Assembly: GCA_949841245.1 (NCBI GenBank)
Contig: CATKYT010000013.1
Location: forward strand, 1 to 34,243
DNA from: an uncultured Eubacteriales bacterium
GTDB lineage: Bacteria; Bacillota; Clostridia; Christensenellales; UBA1242
Length of the DNA stretch: 34,243 nucleotides
Direction of reading: 5' to 3'
Every line of letters begins with the position of its first letter. Position 1 is the stretch's first letter. Position numbers and translations under genes: made by a program. Shown piece after piece: positions 1 through 7,441 of this stretch. The notes under the pieces are model-generated. The model was given only the letters and a program-made list of their open reading frames with translations. It ran no database searches and was not told the origin of the DNA.

Positions 1-87
1 ATAGTCAAAACCATCTTGATCAGATTTGAAGCCGATTTTAAGCATGGTCAACTTAGTGACCAATTCAATTTTTCTAGATTCAGACAT
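1..87 (-). CDS. Partial unrecognised protein, N-terminal 29 residues
   Basis: Only the first 29 codons are in the window; the gene runs off the left edge. The reading frame is open from the ATG at 87 down to base 1, and a good ribosome site (TAGGAG) lies eight bases upstream of the ATG, which supports it as real. The visible residues begin MSESRKIELVTKLTML and are mixed charged/hydrophobic with no signal peptide. The family cannot be named from so little sequence. Confidence 0.6.
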   Translation of the reverse strand, partial: MSESRKIELVTKLTMLKIGFKSDQDGFDY

Positions 88-524
88 ATACAAAACTCCT
101 AAAAGAGATTGCTTTCGAAAACTAAAATATTATAACATAAAAGGCACAGAAATACAAATAAAATTGCTATATTTTACAAAATTATTTTAAATATTTTTTA
201 AAAAGTTTTGTCACAATTTTGTTCTCGAATTCTGTGGATAAAAAGCCAAATAGATTTAGATCAGAAAGATTTAATAAAAACTATAAGTAAGCTATTTATG
301 TTTTAAAGTCAAGTCTAAAAGAATAAACAAAAAGATTTTGAAATGTGAAAAATATTTTAAAAAGAATTTGCAATTGAAAACATTATATGATATTCTTTAT
401 ATAGTGTTAAGTAATGTTGATATGTGATTTAATGATATTTAAATTTGATAATAAATTACATCCAAGAACTAAATGGATTGATTAAGAATCAACTATATGT
501 AAGTTAAATTTTGTGGAGTTCTAT
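88..524. other. Long AT-rich intergenic region between divergent genes
   Basis: No convincing gene is seen in these 437 bases. The stretch is extremely A+T-rich, separates the divergent partial gene at the left edge from the LysR gene, and presumably holds both promoters and any LysR operator. A perfect DnaA-box-like 9-mer lies at 233-241 and is listed separately. I see no tRNA, terminator or repeat array here. Confidence 0.5.
233..241 (-). promoter_or_regulatory. DnaA-box-like 9-mer
   Basis: TGTGGATAA reads TTATCCACA on the minus strand, identical to the classical DnaA box. It lies in a very AT-rich intergenic region, and mnmE, mnmG, rsmG and jag, which commonly sit near oriC in Bacillota, are only a few kilobases away. 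I noticed just one perfect box here, so an origin is not supported; it may be a chance match or an isolated DnaA site. Confidence 0.25.
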
Positions 525-1379
525 ATGGCGGTAAATTTTGAATTATATAAAGTGTTTATGGCGGCAGCCACCAATCGCAGTTTTTCAAAAGCTGCTGATG
601 AATTATTTGTTACACAATCAGCAATTTCTCAATCAATTTTAAGGCTTGAACAAGAACTTGGAAAGCAATTATTTGAACGAAGTAAGTCTGGGCTTGTTCT
701 AACAGAAGACGGAAAGTTTTTACTTGAAACAATTTCAAGCAGTTTTAATGTTTTCATGTCAGTTGAAAACAAATTGAAAAATAATACAAAAAAGGATAAT
801 ATTTCGTCAGTAAAGATTGCCTGTTCTCCTATAATTTTTAAAAAGTTTGTTTTTCCACTTTTGTCGAGTTGTATAAAGAATAATGTCAATGTCAATGTTA
901 ACAGTTTGACTTCGGATAAGGATAAAGTCTTTTTTGTCAAAGAAGGTATGGCTGATTTTTGTTTAATTAAAGATTATGGTATTCCAATAGATTTAGATCT
1001 TTACACAAAGAAAATTTTTAAATTAAATTATGTTTTCTTTTACAATCCAAATTTTTTTAACATATCAAGTATTGAACAGATTTCTAATTATCCAATTATT
1101 TTAAAATCGTCTGACACCAAAGGGCGAAAAGAATTTGATAAATCTTTTGCAAACATTGCTAATAACTGTTCTTCTAAAATTGAAGTATCCCATGATGATC
1201 TTGTTATTTCCGCTGTTGAAAGTGGTCTTGGTGTAGGATACGCTCCAAAAGAATATATTTCTGACGATATGAAATATATTGTTCCAGAAAAACCATTTTT
1301 ACAAGAAATTTTGTTGATATATAAACGACAATCGCCAATTATTAAGGACCTTATTTTGCAAATTGAAAGCATGAAATAG
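525..1379 (+). CDS. LysR-family transcriptional regulator
   Basis: A 284-residue protein of typical LysR length. Residues ~3-62 form the winged helix-turn-helix, with the family pattern around AADELFVTQSAISQSILRLE and the LFERSKSGLVLT wing. The rest fits the periplasmic-binding-protein-like effector domain, but no ligand can be inferred. I chose ATG 525 over the in-frame GTG 513 because GGAG at 515-518 is correctly placed for 525. LysR regulators usually control a divergent neighbour; here that is the partial gene at 1-87, with 437 bases between them. A hairpin terminator follows at 1408, so the gene is probably monocistronic. Confidence 0.92.
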   Translation: MAVNFELYKVFMAAATNRSFSKAADELFVTQSAISQSILRLEQELGKQLFERSKSGLVLTEDGKFLLETISSSFNVFMSVENKLKNNTKKDNISSVKIACSPIIFKKFVFPLLSSCIKNNVNVNVNSLTSDKDKVFFVKEGMADFCLIKDYGIPIDLDLYTKKIFKLNYVFFYNPNFFNISSIEQISNYPIILKSSDTKGRKEFDKSFANIANNCSSKIEVSHDDLVISAVESGLGVGYAPKEYISDDMKYIVPEKPFLQEILLIYKRQSPIIKDLILQIESMK

Positions 1380-1407
1380 ATATATTAGTTTTTCTAATGT
1401 TTATATA

Positions 1408-1438
1408 AGCAGATTGGTATTCCAAATCTGCTTTTTTT
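1408..1438 (+). terminator. Rho-independent terminator after the LysR gene
   Basis: The arms AGCAGATT and AATCTGCT form a perfect 8-bp stem around a short loop and are followed by a run of seven T. It lies about 30 bases past the LysR stop codon. Confidence 0.85.
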
Positions 1439-1477
1439 GTTTTATAATATCGCTGTAAACAAAAGGAGGAAATGTTT

Positions 1478-1724
1478 ATGAATAAAAAGTCTTTAGAATG
1501 TTGCTGTTGATACTTTTTTAGAAACAGAAACAATTATAAAAGAATTTATTTTTGTAGATACTAGAATTAACGAAATCGATCCAAAGTTTCATAAAAATGC
1601 TGAAATTGTAGAATTTGATGATATGCAATATGAAATTGATTATTATGAAAAACATAAAGCTTGGATTGAATAATGTGAAAATTCTTATTTTTACAGCGAA
1701 GCCGATGACCTTGAAAGATATTAA
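1478..1724 (+). pseudogene. Small broken gene: frameshift plus in-frame stop
   Basis: A strong ribosome site (AGGAGG, 1464-1469) precedes ATG 1478, but that frame stops at TGA 1508 after ten codons. From 1503 another frame (+1) is open and protein-like: AVDTFLETETIIKEF, then NEIDPKFHKNAEIVEFDD, to a TAA at 1671. The same frame continues past that TAA with CENSYFYSEADDLERY to a second TAA at 1722. One extra base near 1499-1502 and a nonsense change at 1671 would explain this. The whole product would be a ~80-residue acidic protein of unknown family. It lies directly upstream of the 1745 gene and may once have been co-expressed with it. A sequencing error could account for the frameshift but not easily for both lesions. 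Confidence 0.55.
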
Positions 1725-1744
1725 TTATATAAAGGAGAAAAAAC

Positions 1745-2845
1745 ATGAAAATTATTTATAAAGAAGATGGAAAAATCGATATTGAAAAATCAATTGCTGG
1801 CGAAATTGAAAAATTAAATGAGATTGATAAAGAAAATGAAAGAGATCGTCAAGAAGTTAAAAAGTTGGAAGATTTATTGGAAGAAACTGAAAAATCTGAT
1901 ATGCCTAAAATTACAGAAAAATTCATTTCTTTTGTTGAAAAGATTAGCGAAAGTAACTCAAATGGAGAATATAATAAACAAAATAGATATGCGGTTGGAT
2001 ACTATTCTTCATATGTAAAAAATGATGAAAAGTTACATCTTTTAAAAGACATGGACTGGCAACTTAGGCTTACTGATTTAGATAAATATATTAAAAATGG
2101 GAAAGTAAGTTATGATTGTAAAGTTGATGTTACAGAAGTAATTCGTTTGCTAATTAAAATGAACTATGGAGAGGCTTATATTACACGAATAGTCGATAAA
2201 GATGATAATACTATATATTTAAATAAACTAAATCCTCATAAAAATCCAATTGAATTCTATAATACACAAATTAAAGATTGGGGGAAAGTTGCATGCACTT
2301 ATTGCTTAGAAAAATTAATATCAGAAAAAAAATATCAATTGGCATTTATGAATCCTGTTGTTAGCCAAGGGAAGGAAATGCTTAAAGATGTGGTTGGTTT
2401 GATTGAAACTTCTTTGGCGTGTGTGTATCCTCAAAGAAAAGAAGAATTGATTGAATATTTGTTAAATAATGCCACTGAACCTGATTTAAGTGAAGATGAA
2501 TTTGATGTTCAAACAACATACAAAGTTGCAGTGCAATCTTTGCAAATGATTAAAAATAAGGATTCTGCTGGTCAGGTTTGCGAATTTATTGCTAAAGCGA
2601 AAGAAAAGAGATGTCTTATCAATGATTTTGACATTTATAGTTTCCTTGCAAAGTTTGGAAAAGAAACAGGAATCCAAGTCTTTGAAGAAAAAGTAATTAA
2701 GCCAGCAGAAAAACGAAATGGAAAAGTGGGATACAGCGATTATCATGTTTGCAATGTAGACAAAGCAAAGGCAGTTGCAGAAAAATATAGACAGGAAAAT
2801 AAACAATTTGAAACAAAATTAGCTGGCAAAGAATTGACAGATTAA
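1745..2845 (+). CDS. Unrecognised 366-aa soluble protein with N-terminal coiled coil
   Basis: I do not recognise a family. Residues ~10-50 are highly charged (EIEKLNEIDKENERDRQEVKKLEDLL), typical of a coiled coil. The rest is mixed helical sequence without a signal peptide or membrane segment. Cysteines are scattered and do not form an obvious metal site. AAAGGAG lies just upstream of ATG 1745. The gene follows the broken small gene at 1478-1724 within 20 bases, and a strong terminator follows the stop codon. Probably cytoplasmic; function unknown. Confidence 0.75.
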   Translation: MKIIYKEDGKIDIEKSIAGEIEKLNEIDKENERDRQEVKKLEDLLEETEKSDMPKITEKFISFVEKISESNSNGEYNKQNRYAVGYYSSYVKNDEKLHLLKDMDWQLRLTDLDKYIKNGKVSYDCKVDVTEVIRLLIKMNYGEAYITRIVDKDDNTIYLNKLNPHKNPIEFYNTQIKDWGKVACTYCLEKLISEKKYQLAFMNPVVSQGKEMLKDVVGLIETSLACVYPQRKEELIEYLLNNATEPDLSEDEFDVQTTYKVAVQSLQMIKNKDSAGQVCEFIAKAKEKRCLINDFDIYSFLAKFGKETGIQVFEEKVIKPAEKRNGKVGYSDYHVCNVDKAKAVAEKYRQENKQFETKLAGKELTD

Positions 2846-2850
2846 AATTA

Positions 2851-2878
2851 AATGTGAACAGAGATGTTCACATTTTTT
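2851..2878 (+). terminator. Rho-independent terminator
   Basis: AATGTGAACA and TGTTCACATT make a 10-bp stem with a GAGA tetraloop, followed by a T run. It closes the transcript of the 1745-2845 gene. Confidence 0.9.
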
Positions 2879-3247
2879 ATATTTACTTTATCTCGATTTA
2901 AAAGTATTTGATGGTTGTAAGAAAAAAATCAATTTTATAATTTTGCGAATAATGTTGTAAAATTTATAAAAAGTGATCTATGTTAAAAACAAAATAGCAG
3001 TTTAAAAACAAAGAAATTAAAACATTTTTAAGGTCGGAATGACCCAAATTAAAGAAATTTAGGTCGAAAACTAAGATCAAACTTGATATGCAGATCTATG
3101 GTTTACCAGCGCTGTGCGCTACATGCTGTGCCACGTTAGCATATTTTGATTTGGCATATTTTATAAGTCATAAAATTCAATAAAAATTTTTAAATTAGTA
3201 TAGAAAATTTGTTTTTTATGTGTTATAATTAATTCAAAGGTGAAAAA
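2879..3247 (+). promoter_or_regulatory. Intergenic region with an extended -10 promoter for the 3248 gene
   Basis: TGTTATAAT at 3221-3229 is an extended -10 box; the -35 position is weak. AAAGGTG at 3236-3242 is the ribosome site for ATG 3248. The only other structure is a locally GC-rich patch at about 3105-3150, with AGCGC-TGT-GCGCT as a small hairpin and GCTGTGC present twice. No gene is seen in the stretch. Confidence 0.5.
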
Positions 3248-4297
3248 ATGGATTTAGATTTTACACTTGGTCGTAGAGTTAAAGACTCAGAGAATAATTG
3301 GCAAGAATTTGAAATTGAAGACTTTACAGTGACAAAGCCTGTTATTTTAGTGTTTGGTGGAAGGGGTGCAAACAGCAATAAAGACACAAATGGTTATTTA
3401 AAAGTTATTGAAAGTCTTATTGGTGTTTTTAATGAAGATGTAGATTTGGTTGGAGTTTGCTATAATGATGGAACTTCAACAACTAATATTCAAGAAAGAA
3501 ACATTGCAAGAATGGTCTTAAATTTTTTTATGCCACTTATTTCAACAAATGGCAGAAAAAGATTGTCAGTTGAAAAAGCATGTAAAAATTTGCGACAAGT
3601 AACAATTTTTGCCCATTGTTTTGGTGTGCAAATTGTAAATGAAATTACAGAAAGATTTATGGATGAAATGAATTATATTGGCTATTCTTATGATGAACAA
3701 TTGAAAATTTTATCCAATATCTTTATGATTGGTTATGCATCTTGGACAAAAAATTCAAAGTTTCAAAGTTTGAATATAATTTCTCCATATGACACTTTTT
3801 TTCAAAACGGCAAAATCGTTTGGGAAGATGTTTTGTTTTATCTAGATGAAATTGATATGAGTCCAGAAGATAAGAAAGAATTAAAAGAGATTTACAAAAA
3901 GGTTTCTAAAAATAATGACAGTAGCGAGATTGAAAATTTTTATAAAAACAAAGAAAGATGTTATGTTTTGAAACGTAATAATATAAGCAAACATCAAAGC
4001 ATTGATTTAGTTTGTTCAAAAATAAATAAAGGTAAATTGGATCATTATTTTAAAGGAGCAACAAGAGGTCCTGATTGGGAACCACATAATTGGGCAACAG
4101 TGACAGGGGATTATATTTCAAGATGTCTGTCTGCATCATTTTGTTTTTCAATTGCAAATTCAATGTTTAACGGAATGACCAGAAAACTTATTCCTTTCAG
4201 CATGAATGGTCTTCAAAAGCATTTGGAAGAAGTTGTAAAACCTTTAAATGAAGGGAAAGCAAATAAATATAGTTTTAAAATTTTAATTAAAGATTGA
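3248..4297 (+). CDS. Unrecognised 349-aa protein, possibly alpha/beta-hydrolase-like
   Basis: No family is recognised with confidence. The layout recalls an alpha/beta hydrolase: a hydrophobic strand ending in a glycine-rich turn (ILVFGGRGANSN, residues ~33-44), then a strand-turn-helix VTIFAHCFGVQIVNEI near residues 117-132 resembling a nucleophile elbow with Cys where serine is usual, and a late histidine in EPHNW (near 279). These assignments come from pattern alone. There is no signal peptide, so the product is probably cytoplasmic. It has its own extended -10 promoter and ribosome site and ends at a two-way terminator shared with rsmG, so it is a single-gene unit facing the rsmG-mnmG operon. 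Confidence 0.7.
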   Translation: MDLDFTLGRRVKDSENNWQEFEIEDFTVTKPVILVFGGRGANSNKDTNGYLKVIESLIGVFNEDVDLVGVCYNDGTSTTNIQERNIARMVLNFFMPLISTNGRKRLSVEKACKNLRQVTIFAHCFGVQIVNEITERFMDEMNYIGYSYDEQLKILSNIFMIGYASWTKNSKFQSLNIISPYDTFFQNGKIVWEDVLFYLDEIDMSPEDKKELKEIYKKVSKNNDSSEIENFYKNKERCYVLKRNNISKHQSIDLVCSKINKGKLDHYFKGATRGPDWEPHNWATVTGDYISRCLSASFCFSIANSMFNGMTRKLIPFSMNGLQKHLEEVVKPLNEGKANKYSFKILIKD

Positions 4298-4306
4298 TTT
4301 CAAAAT

Positions 4307-4334
4307 AAAAAACACAACCTTGGTTGTGTTTTTT
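4307..4334. terminator. Bidirectional terminator between the 3248 gene and rsmG
   Basis: AAAAAACACAACC and GGTTGTGTTTTTT form a 13-bp stem with a two-base centre. It has A and T tracts on either side, so it can end transcription from both strands. Its right arm overlaps the rsmG stop codon. Confidence 0.9.
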
Positions 4335-5031
4335 ATTTGATTGGGTTGAGTTTTGGTTTGTTTTGTGGGCGTGGAAATTTAGGTGGTGTGTTTGCCACTT
4401 TTTTGATAATCAAAATGTTTCGTTCTAAACCACCTTCTTCAATGCAAAAGTATTCAATCTTTTCCAATTTTCCACCAAGCACAGAAATTGCTTTTTGTGC
4501 TTCTTGAAGTTCTTCTTCAAGTTTGCAAGATTTATAAATCACAGCCATTCCACCAACTTTGACAAGTGGCAAAAGATATTCCAAAAGAGTGTTAAGCCTT
4601 GCCACAGCCCTTGCCACAGCGACATCAAATTTTTCTCTGTTGTTTTTGGCAAAGTCTTCTGCTCGAGAGTGAACGGCGATTGAATGATCAAGTTTCAATT
4701 TTTCAATTACTTCTTGCAAAAAATTTATTCTTTTGTTTAAACTGTCCACCATGCAAACATGAAGATCAGGTCTGACAATTTTCAGTGGCAAGGCAGGGAA
4801 ACCTGCTCCACTTCCAACATCTATTACACTTGCGTTTTGTGGAAAAATTTTGTCAGGCAAAACGCTGTCAAGAAAGTGTTTTATGACAACTTCTTTTTCA
4901 TCTGTTATGGCAGTAAGGTTCAGCATTTTGTTTGTTTCAATAAGCAAGGAAAAATATTCTTCAAATTGATGAAGTTGTGTTTCGCTTAATTTTTTGTCAT
5001 ATTTGTCAAACACTTCTTTTAAATGTTGCAT
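4333..5031 (-). CDS. rsmG: 16S rRNA (guanine527-N7)-methyltransferase RsmG (GidB)
   Basis: RsmG methylates N7 of G527 in 16S rRNA using S-adenosylmethionine; loss of the family enzyme gives low-level streptomycin resistance. The 232-residue product has the family N-terminus, the signature LNLTAI, and the SAM-binding stretch VIDVGSGAGFPALPLKI around residues 65-80, followed by MVDSLNKRINFL. The C-terminus carries an extra Pro/Lys-rich tail (NTPPKFPRPQNKPKLNPIK) beyond the normal fold. Its ATG overlaps the mnmG stop in TAATG, with AGGAGA just upstream inside mnmG, so the two are translationally coupled. Gene order mnmG-rsmG is the common Bacillota arrangement. Confidence 0.96.
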   Translation of the reverse strand: MQHLKEVFDKYDKKLSETQLHQFEEYFSLLIETNKMLNLTAITDEKEVVIKHFLDSVLPDKIFPQNASVIDVGSGAGFPALPLKIVRPDLHVCMVDSLNKRINFLQEVIEKLKLDHSIAVHSRAEDFAKNNREKFDVAVARAVARLNTLLEYLLPLVKVGGMAVIYKSCKLEEELQEAQKAISVLGGKLEKIEYFCIEEGGLERNILIIKKVANTPPKFPRPQNKPKLNPIK

Positions 5032-6893
5032 TATCTCTCCTGTTTCTTTTTAATTAAAATTGAAAGCACAGCAATGTCAGCAGGTGACACCCCAGAAATT
5101 CTGGATGCTTGTCCAAGGTTGAGTGGACGAATTTTGTTAAGTTTTTCCACCGCTTCATCTCTAAGCCCTTTGGTTTTGCTGTAATCAAAATCTTTTGGGA
5201 TTTCATTTTTTTCATTTGCCAACATTCTGTCAACATCTTCTTGCTGTTGTTTAAGATAGCCTTCATATTTAATTTCTGTATTGACAAAGTCTAAATAAGT
5301 TTTTTCACTTTCGTCAAACAAATCAAATTCTTTATCAAGTTTAAATATATCGATGTTATTTCGTTTCAGCAGTTCGCGAAACTTAACATTTTCTTTTGGC
5401 ACATTTTCGCCATTTATTTGGCAAAAATTAATCAATTTTTGGTCTGTTTTTGCCAATCTTTGAAGTTTAAGTTCAATTTCCTGCATGATTTTCTTTTTCT
5501 GTTTAAGTTTTGCATATCTTTCTTCGCTTACAAGTCCGACTTGTTTTCCAATTTCAGTAAGTCGCATGTCGGCATTATCTTGACGCAAAAGCAGACGATA
5601 TTCCGCGCGACTGGTCATCATTCGGTAAGGTTCATTCGTGCCTTTTGTCACAATGTCATCAATTAAAACACCAATGTAACCATCACTGCGTTTAAGAACA
5701 AGCTGTTCTTTACACTTGTTGTAAAGATTGGCATTTATTCCTGCAATTATGCCTTGTGCTGCTGCTTCTTCATATCCACTTGTTCCATTGATTTGTCCTG
5801 CAAAGAAAAGTCCTTTAATTGTTTTAAGTTCCAAAGTGGGGCTTAGTTCGGTTGGGTCAATGCAATCGTATTCAATGGCATAAGCATCTCTCATGATTTC
5901 AGCATGGTTAAGCCCAACACAACTTCTTACCATTTCAAGTTGAAGGTCTGCTGGCATTGAAGTTGAAAATCCTTGCAAATACATTTCTTGTGTGCCAAGT
6001 GCTTCTGGTTCTAAGAAAAGTTGATGTCTTTCTTTGTCAGCAAATCTGACAATTTTTGTTTCAATTGAAGGACAATATCTTGGGCCAACACCTTTGATTT
6101 CCCCTGAAATTGCAGGAGCTTTGTCTAAGTTGTTTTTAATTATTTCATGTGTAAGCGGTGTGGTGTAAGTTAAATAGCAAACAGTTTTGTTTTCGGGCTG
6201 TTTGTCAGACATATAAGAAAAAGGTCTGACATCTTCGTCACCAAGTTGAATTTGCATTTGGTCATAATCAACACTTCTGGCATGAAGTCTTACAGGAGTA
6301 CCAGTTTTAAATCGAACAAGTTTTAATCCAAGTTTTTTTAAACTGTCAGAAAGAACAGAACTGTTTTTAAATCCGTTTGGACCTACGCTTTCGCGTGATT
6401 TGCCGATGATGATTTCGCTTTTAAGATAGACACCAGTTGCAAGCACAACACTTTTTGCAACATACTTAACACCAAGATGAGTTGTGACAATTTTGTTTTC
6501 GCCGTCAAGTTCAATGCTGTCAACTTCTCCTTGGCGAACATAAAGATTTGGCTGTTTTTCCAAAGTTTTTTTCATTTCTTGATGATAAGCATTTTTGTCT
6601 GCTTGGGCACGCAAACTTTGAACAGCAGGCCCTTTTCCGCGATTTAACATTCGGATTTGAATGGCAGTTTTATCAGCATTTATTCCCATTTCTCCGCCAA
6701 GGGCATCAATCTCGCCAACAAGTTGTCCCTTGGCAGTTCCGCCTATGGATGGATTGCAAGCAAGAAATGCTATGGCATCAAGACTTATGGTAAGAAGCAA
6801 AGTTTTGTTTCCGGTGCGTGACAAAGCAAGGGCTGCTTCACAACCCGCATGACCTGCGCCTATTACAATGCTGTCAAATTTTTCCATTTCCAT
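5031..6893 (-). CDS. mnmG: tRNA uridine-5-carboxymethylaminomethyl modification enzyme MnmG (GidA)
   Basis: MnmG, an FAD protein, works with MnmE to build the (carboxymethyl)aminomethyl group on the wobble uridine of certain tRNAs. The 620-residue product has the FAD-binding N-terminus (IVIGAGHAGCEAALA), the conserved CNPSIGGTAKGQLVGEID and FAGQINGTSGYEEAAAQG blocks, and the helical C-terminal domain ending ...SPADIAVLSIL. The frame is open to 6929, but the promoter (-35 at 6929-6924, -10 at 6906-6901) would lie inside such an extension. The -10 box ends seven bases before ATG 6893, so I place the start there; ATG 6887 is the alternative. No ribosome site precedes it, which points to a leaderless mRNA. 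Usually mnmG directly follows mnmE; here a plus-strand gene intervenes. Confidence 0.96.
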   Translation of the reverse strand: MEMEKFDSIVIGAGHAGCEAALALSRTGNKTLLLTISLDAIAFLACNPSIGGTAKGQLVGEIDALGGEMGINADKTAIQIRMLNRGKGPAVQSLRAQADKNAYHQEMKKTLEKQPNLYVRQGEVDSIELDGENKIVTTHLGVKYVAKSVVLATGVYLKSEIIIGKSRESVGPNGFKNSSVLSDSLKKLGLKLVRFKTGTPVRLHARSVDYDQMQIQLGDEDVRPFSYMSDKQPENKTVCYLTYTTPLTHEIIKNNLDKAPAISGEIKGVGPRYCPSIETKIVRFADKERHQLFLEPEALGTQEMYLQGFSTSMPADLQLEMVRSCVGLNHAEIMRDAYAIEYDCIDPTELSPTLELKTIKGLFFAGQINGTSGYEEAAAQGIIAGINANLYNKCKEQLVLKRSDGYIGVLIDDIVTKGTNEPYRMMTSRAEYRLLLRQDNADMRLTEIGKQVGLVSEERYAKLKQKKKIMQEIELKLQRLAKTDQKLINFCQINGENVPKENVKFRELLKRNNIDIFKLDKEFDLFDESEKTYLDFVNTEIKYEGYLKQQQEDVDRMLANEKNEIPKDFDYSKTKGLRDEAVEKLNKIRPLNLGQASRISGVSPADIAVLSILIKKKQER

Positions 6894-6900
6894 AATCAAC

Positions 6901-6929
6901 ATTATATAATTTTTCAGCAAAGTTTTCAA
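6901..6929 (-). promoter_or_regulatory. Promoter of mnmG-rsmG, predicted leaderless start
   Basis: TTGAAA (6929-6924), a 17-base spacer and TATAAT (6906-6901) match a sigma-A promoter. Only GTTGATT separates the -10 box from ATG 6893, so transcription should begin at or one base before the start codon. Confidence 0.75.
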
Positions 6930-6957
6930 GTGAATTTTTGTTTTTTGTGAAATTTAT

Positions 6958-6984
6958 TTGACAAATCCCCCCCCGTTATATTCT
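6958..6984 (+). promoter_or_regulatory. Promoter of the 7018 gene with a C8 tract in its spacer
   Basis: TTGACA lies at 6958-6963. Candidate -10 boxes are TATATT (6977-6982, 13-base spacer) and TATTCT (6979-6984, 15-base spacer). Eight consecutive C occupy 6967-6974, within the spacer. Both spacings are shorter than the optimal 17, so changes in tract length could alter promoter strength. It is back-to-back with the mnmG promoter. Confidence 0.5.
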
Positions 6985-7017
6985 ATTTAAAGATAAAAAA
7001 TAATAAGGGAGAAAATT

Positions 7018-7410
7018 ATGGGGAGTTTCATAGAAATAAATGACACTTTAAGAATTTCAAAAGAACAAGGTTTTCCAGAAGAACTGAATTATCAAAAACA
7101 CATAAGTGTGCAAGGCGGTTATTATAATGCTGAAATGTTTAAAGAAAAAATTTTTGAATTTAAAGAAAAGCCAGCGATAAGATTATATAAAATTCCACCT
7201 GTAAGAAATTTTCTTGTAGAGGATACAGAAGATGGGAAATGGTTATATTGGGGGATGTGTCACATTCTGGAAACAACTTGTGATTATGAAAAGCAGACCA
7301 CATCTGGAAAATTTAAGATTATTTACATCAATACACCAGAAGAAATGAAATCAACATTTAATGTTGTTGACAGAGTTTGGAGCAATGATTTCTTTAATAG
7401 AAATCAATAA
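7018..7410 (+). CDS. Unrecognised 130-aa protein lying between mnmG and mnmE
   Basis: I do not recognise the family. The 130-residue product is soluble-looking, with a beta-rich middle (PAIRLYKIPPVRNFLVEDT, then KWLYWGMCHILETT) and no signal peptide or membrane helix. AAGGGAG upstream fits ATG 7018. The gene is on the strand opposite mnmE and mnmG, with its own promoter carrying a C8 tract, and ends at a two-way terminator shared with mnmE. It therefore looks like a single-gene insertion into the normally adjacent mnmE-mnmG pair. Confidence 0.7.
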   Translation: MGSFIEINDTLRISKEQGFPEELNYQKHISVQGGYYNAEMFKEKIFEFKEKPAIRLYKIPPVRNFLVEDTEDGKWLYWGMCHILETTCDYEKQTTSGKFKIIYINTPEEMKSTFNVVDRVWSNDFFNRNQ

Positions 7411-7438
7411 AAAACTTTCTTTTAAAGAAAGTTTTTTT
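7410..7438. terminator. Bidirectional terminator between the 7018 gene and mnmE
   Basis: The arms AAAACTTTCTTT and AAAGAAAGTTTT form a near-perfect inverted repeat with T runs on both strands, placed between two converging stop codons. Confidence 0.85.
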
Positions 7439-7441
7439 GTT

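Noticed and set aside
233..241. Replication origin at the left edge
   Set aside because: Only one perfect DnaA box was found and no dnaA or dnaN is present; the oriC-type genes nearby are not enough.
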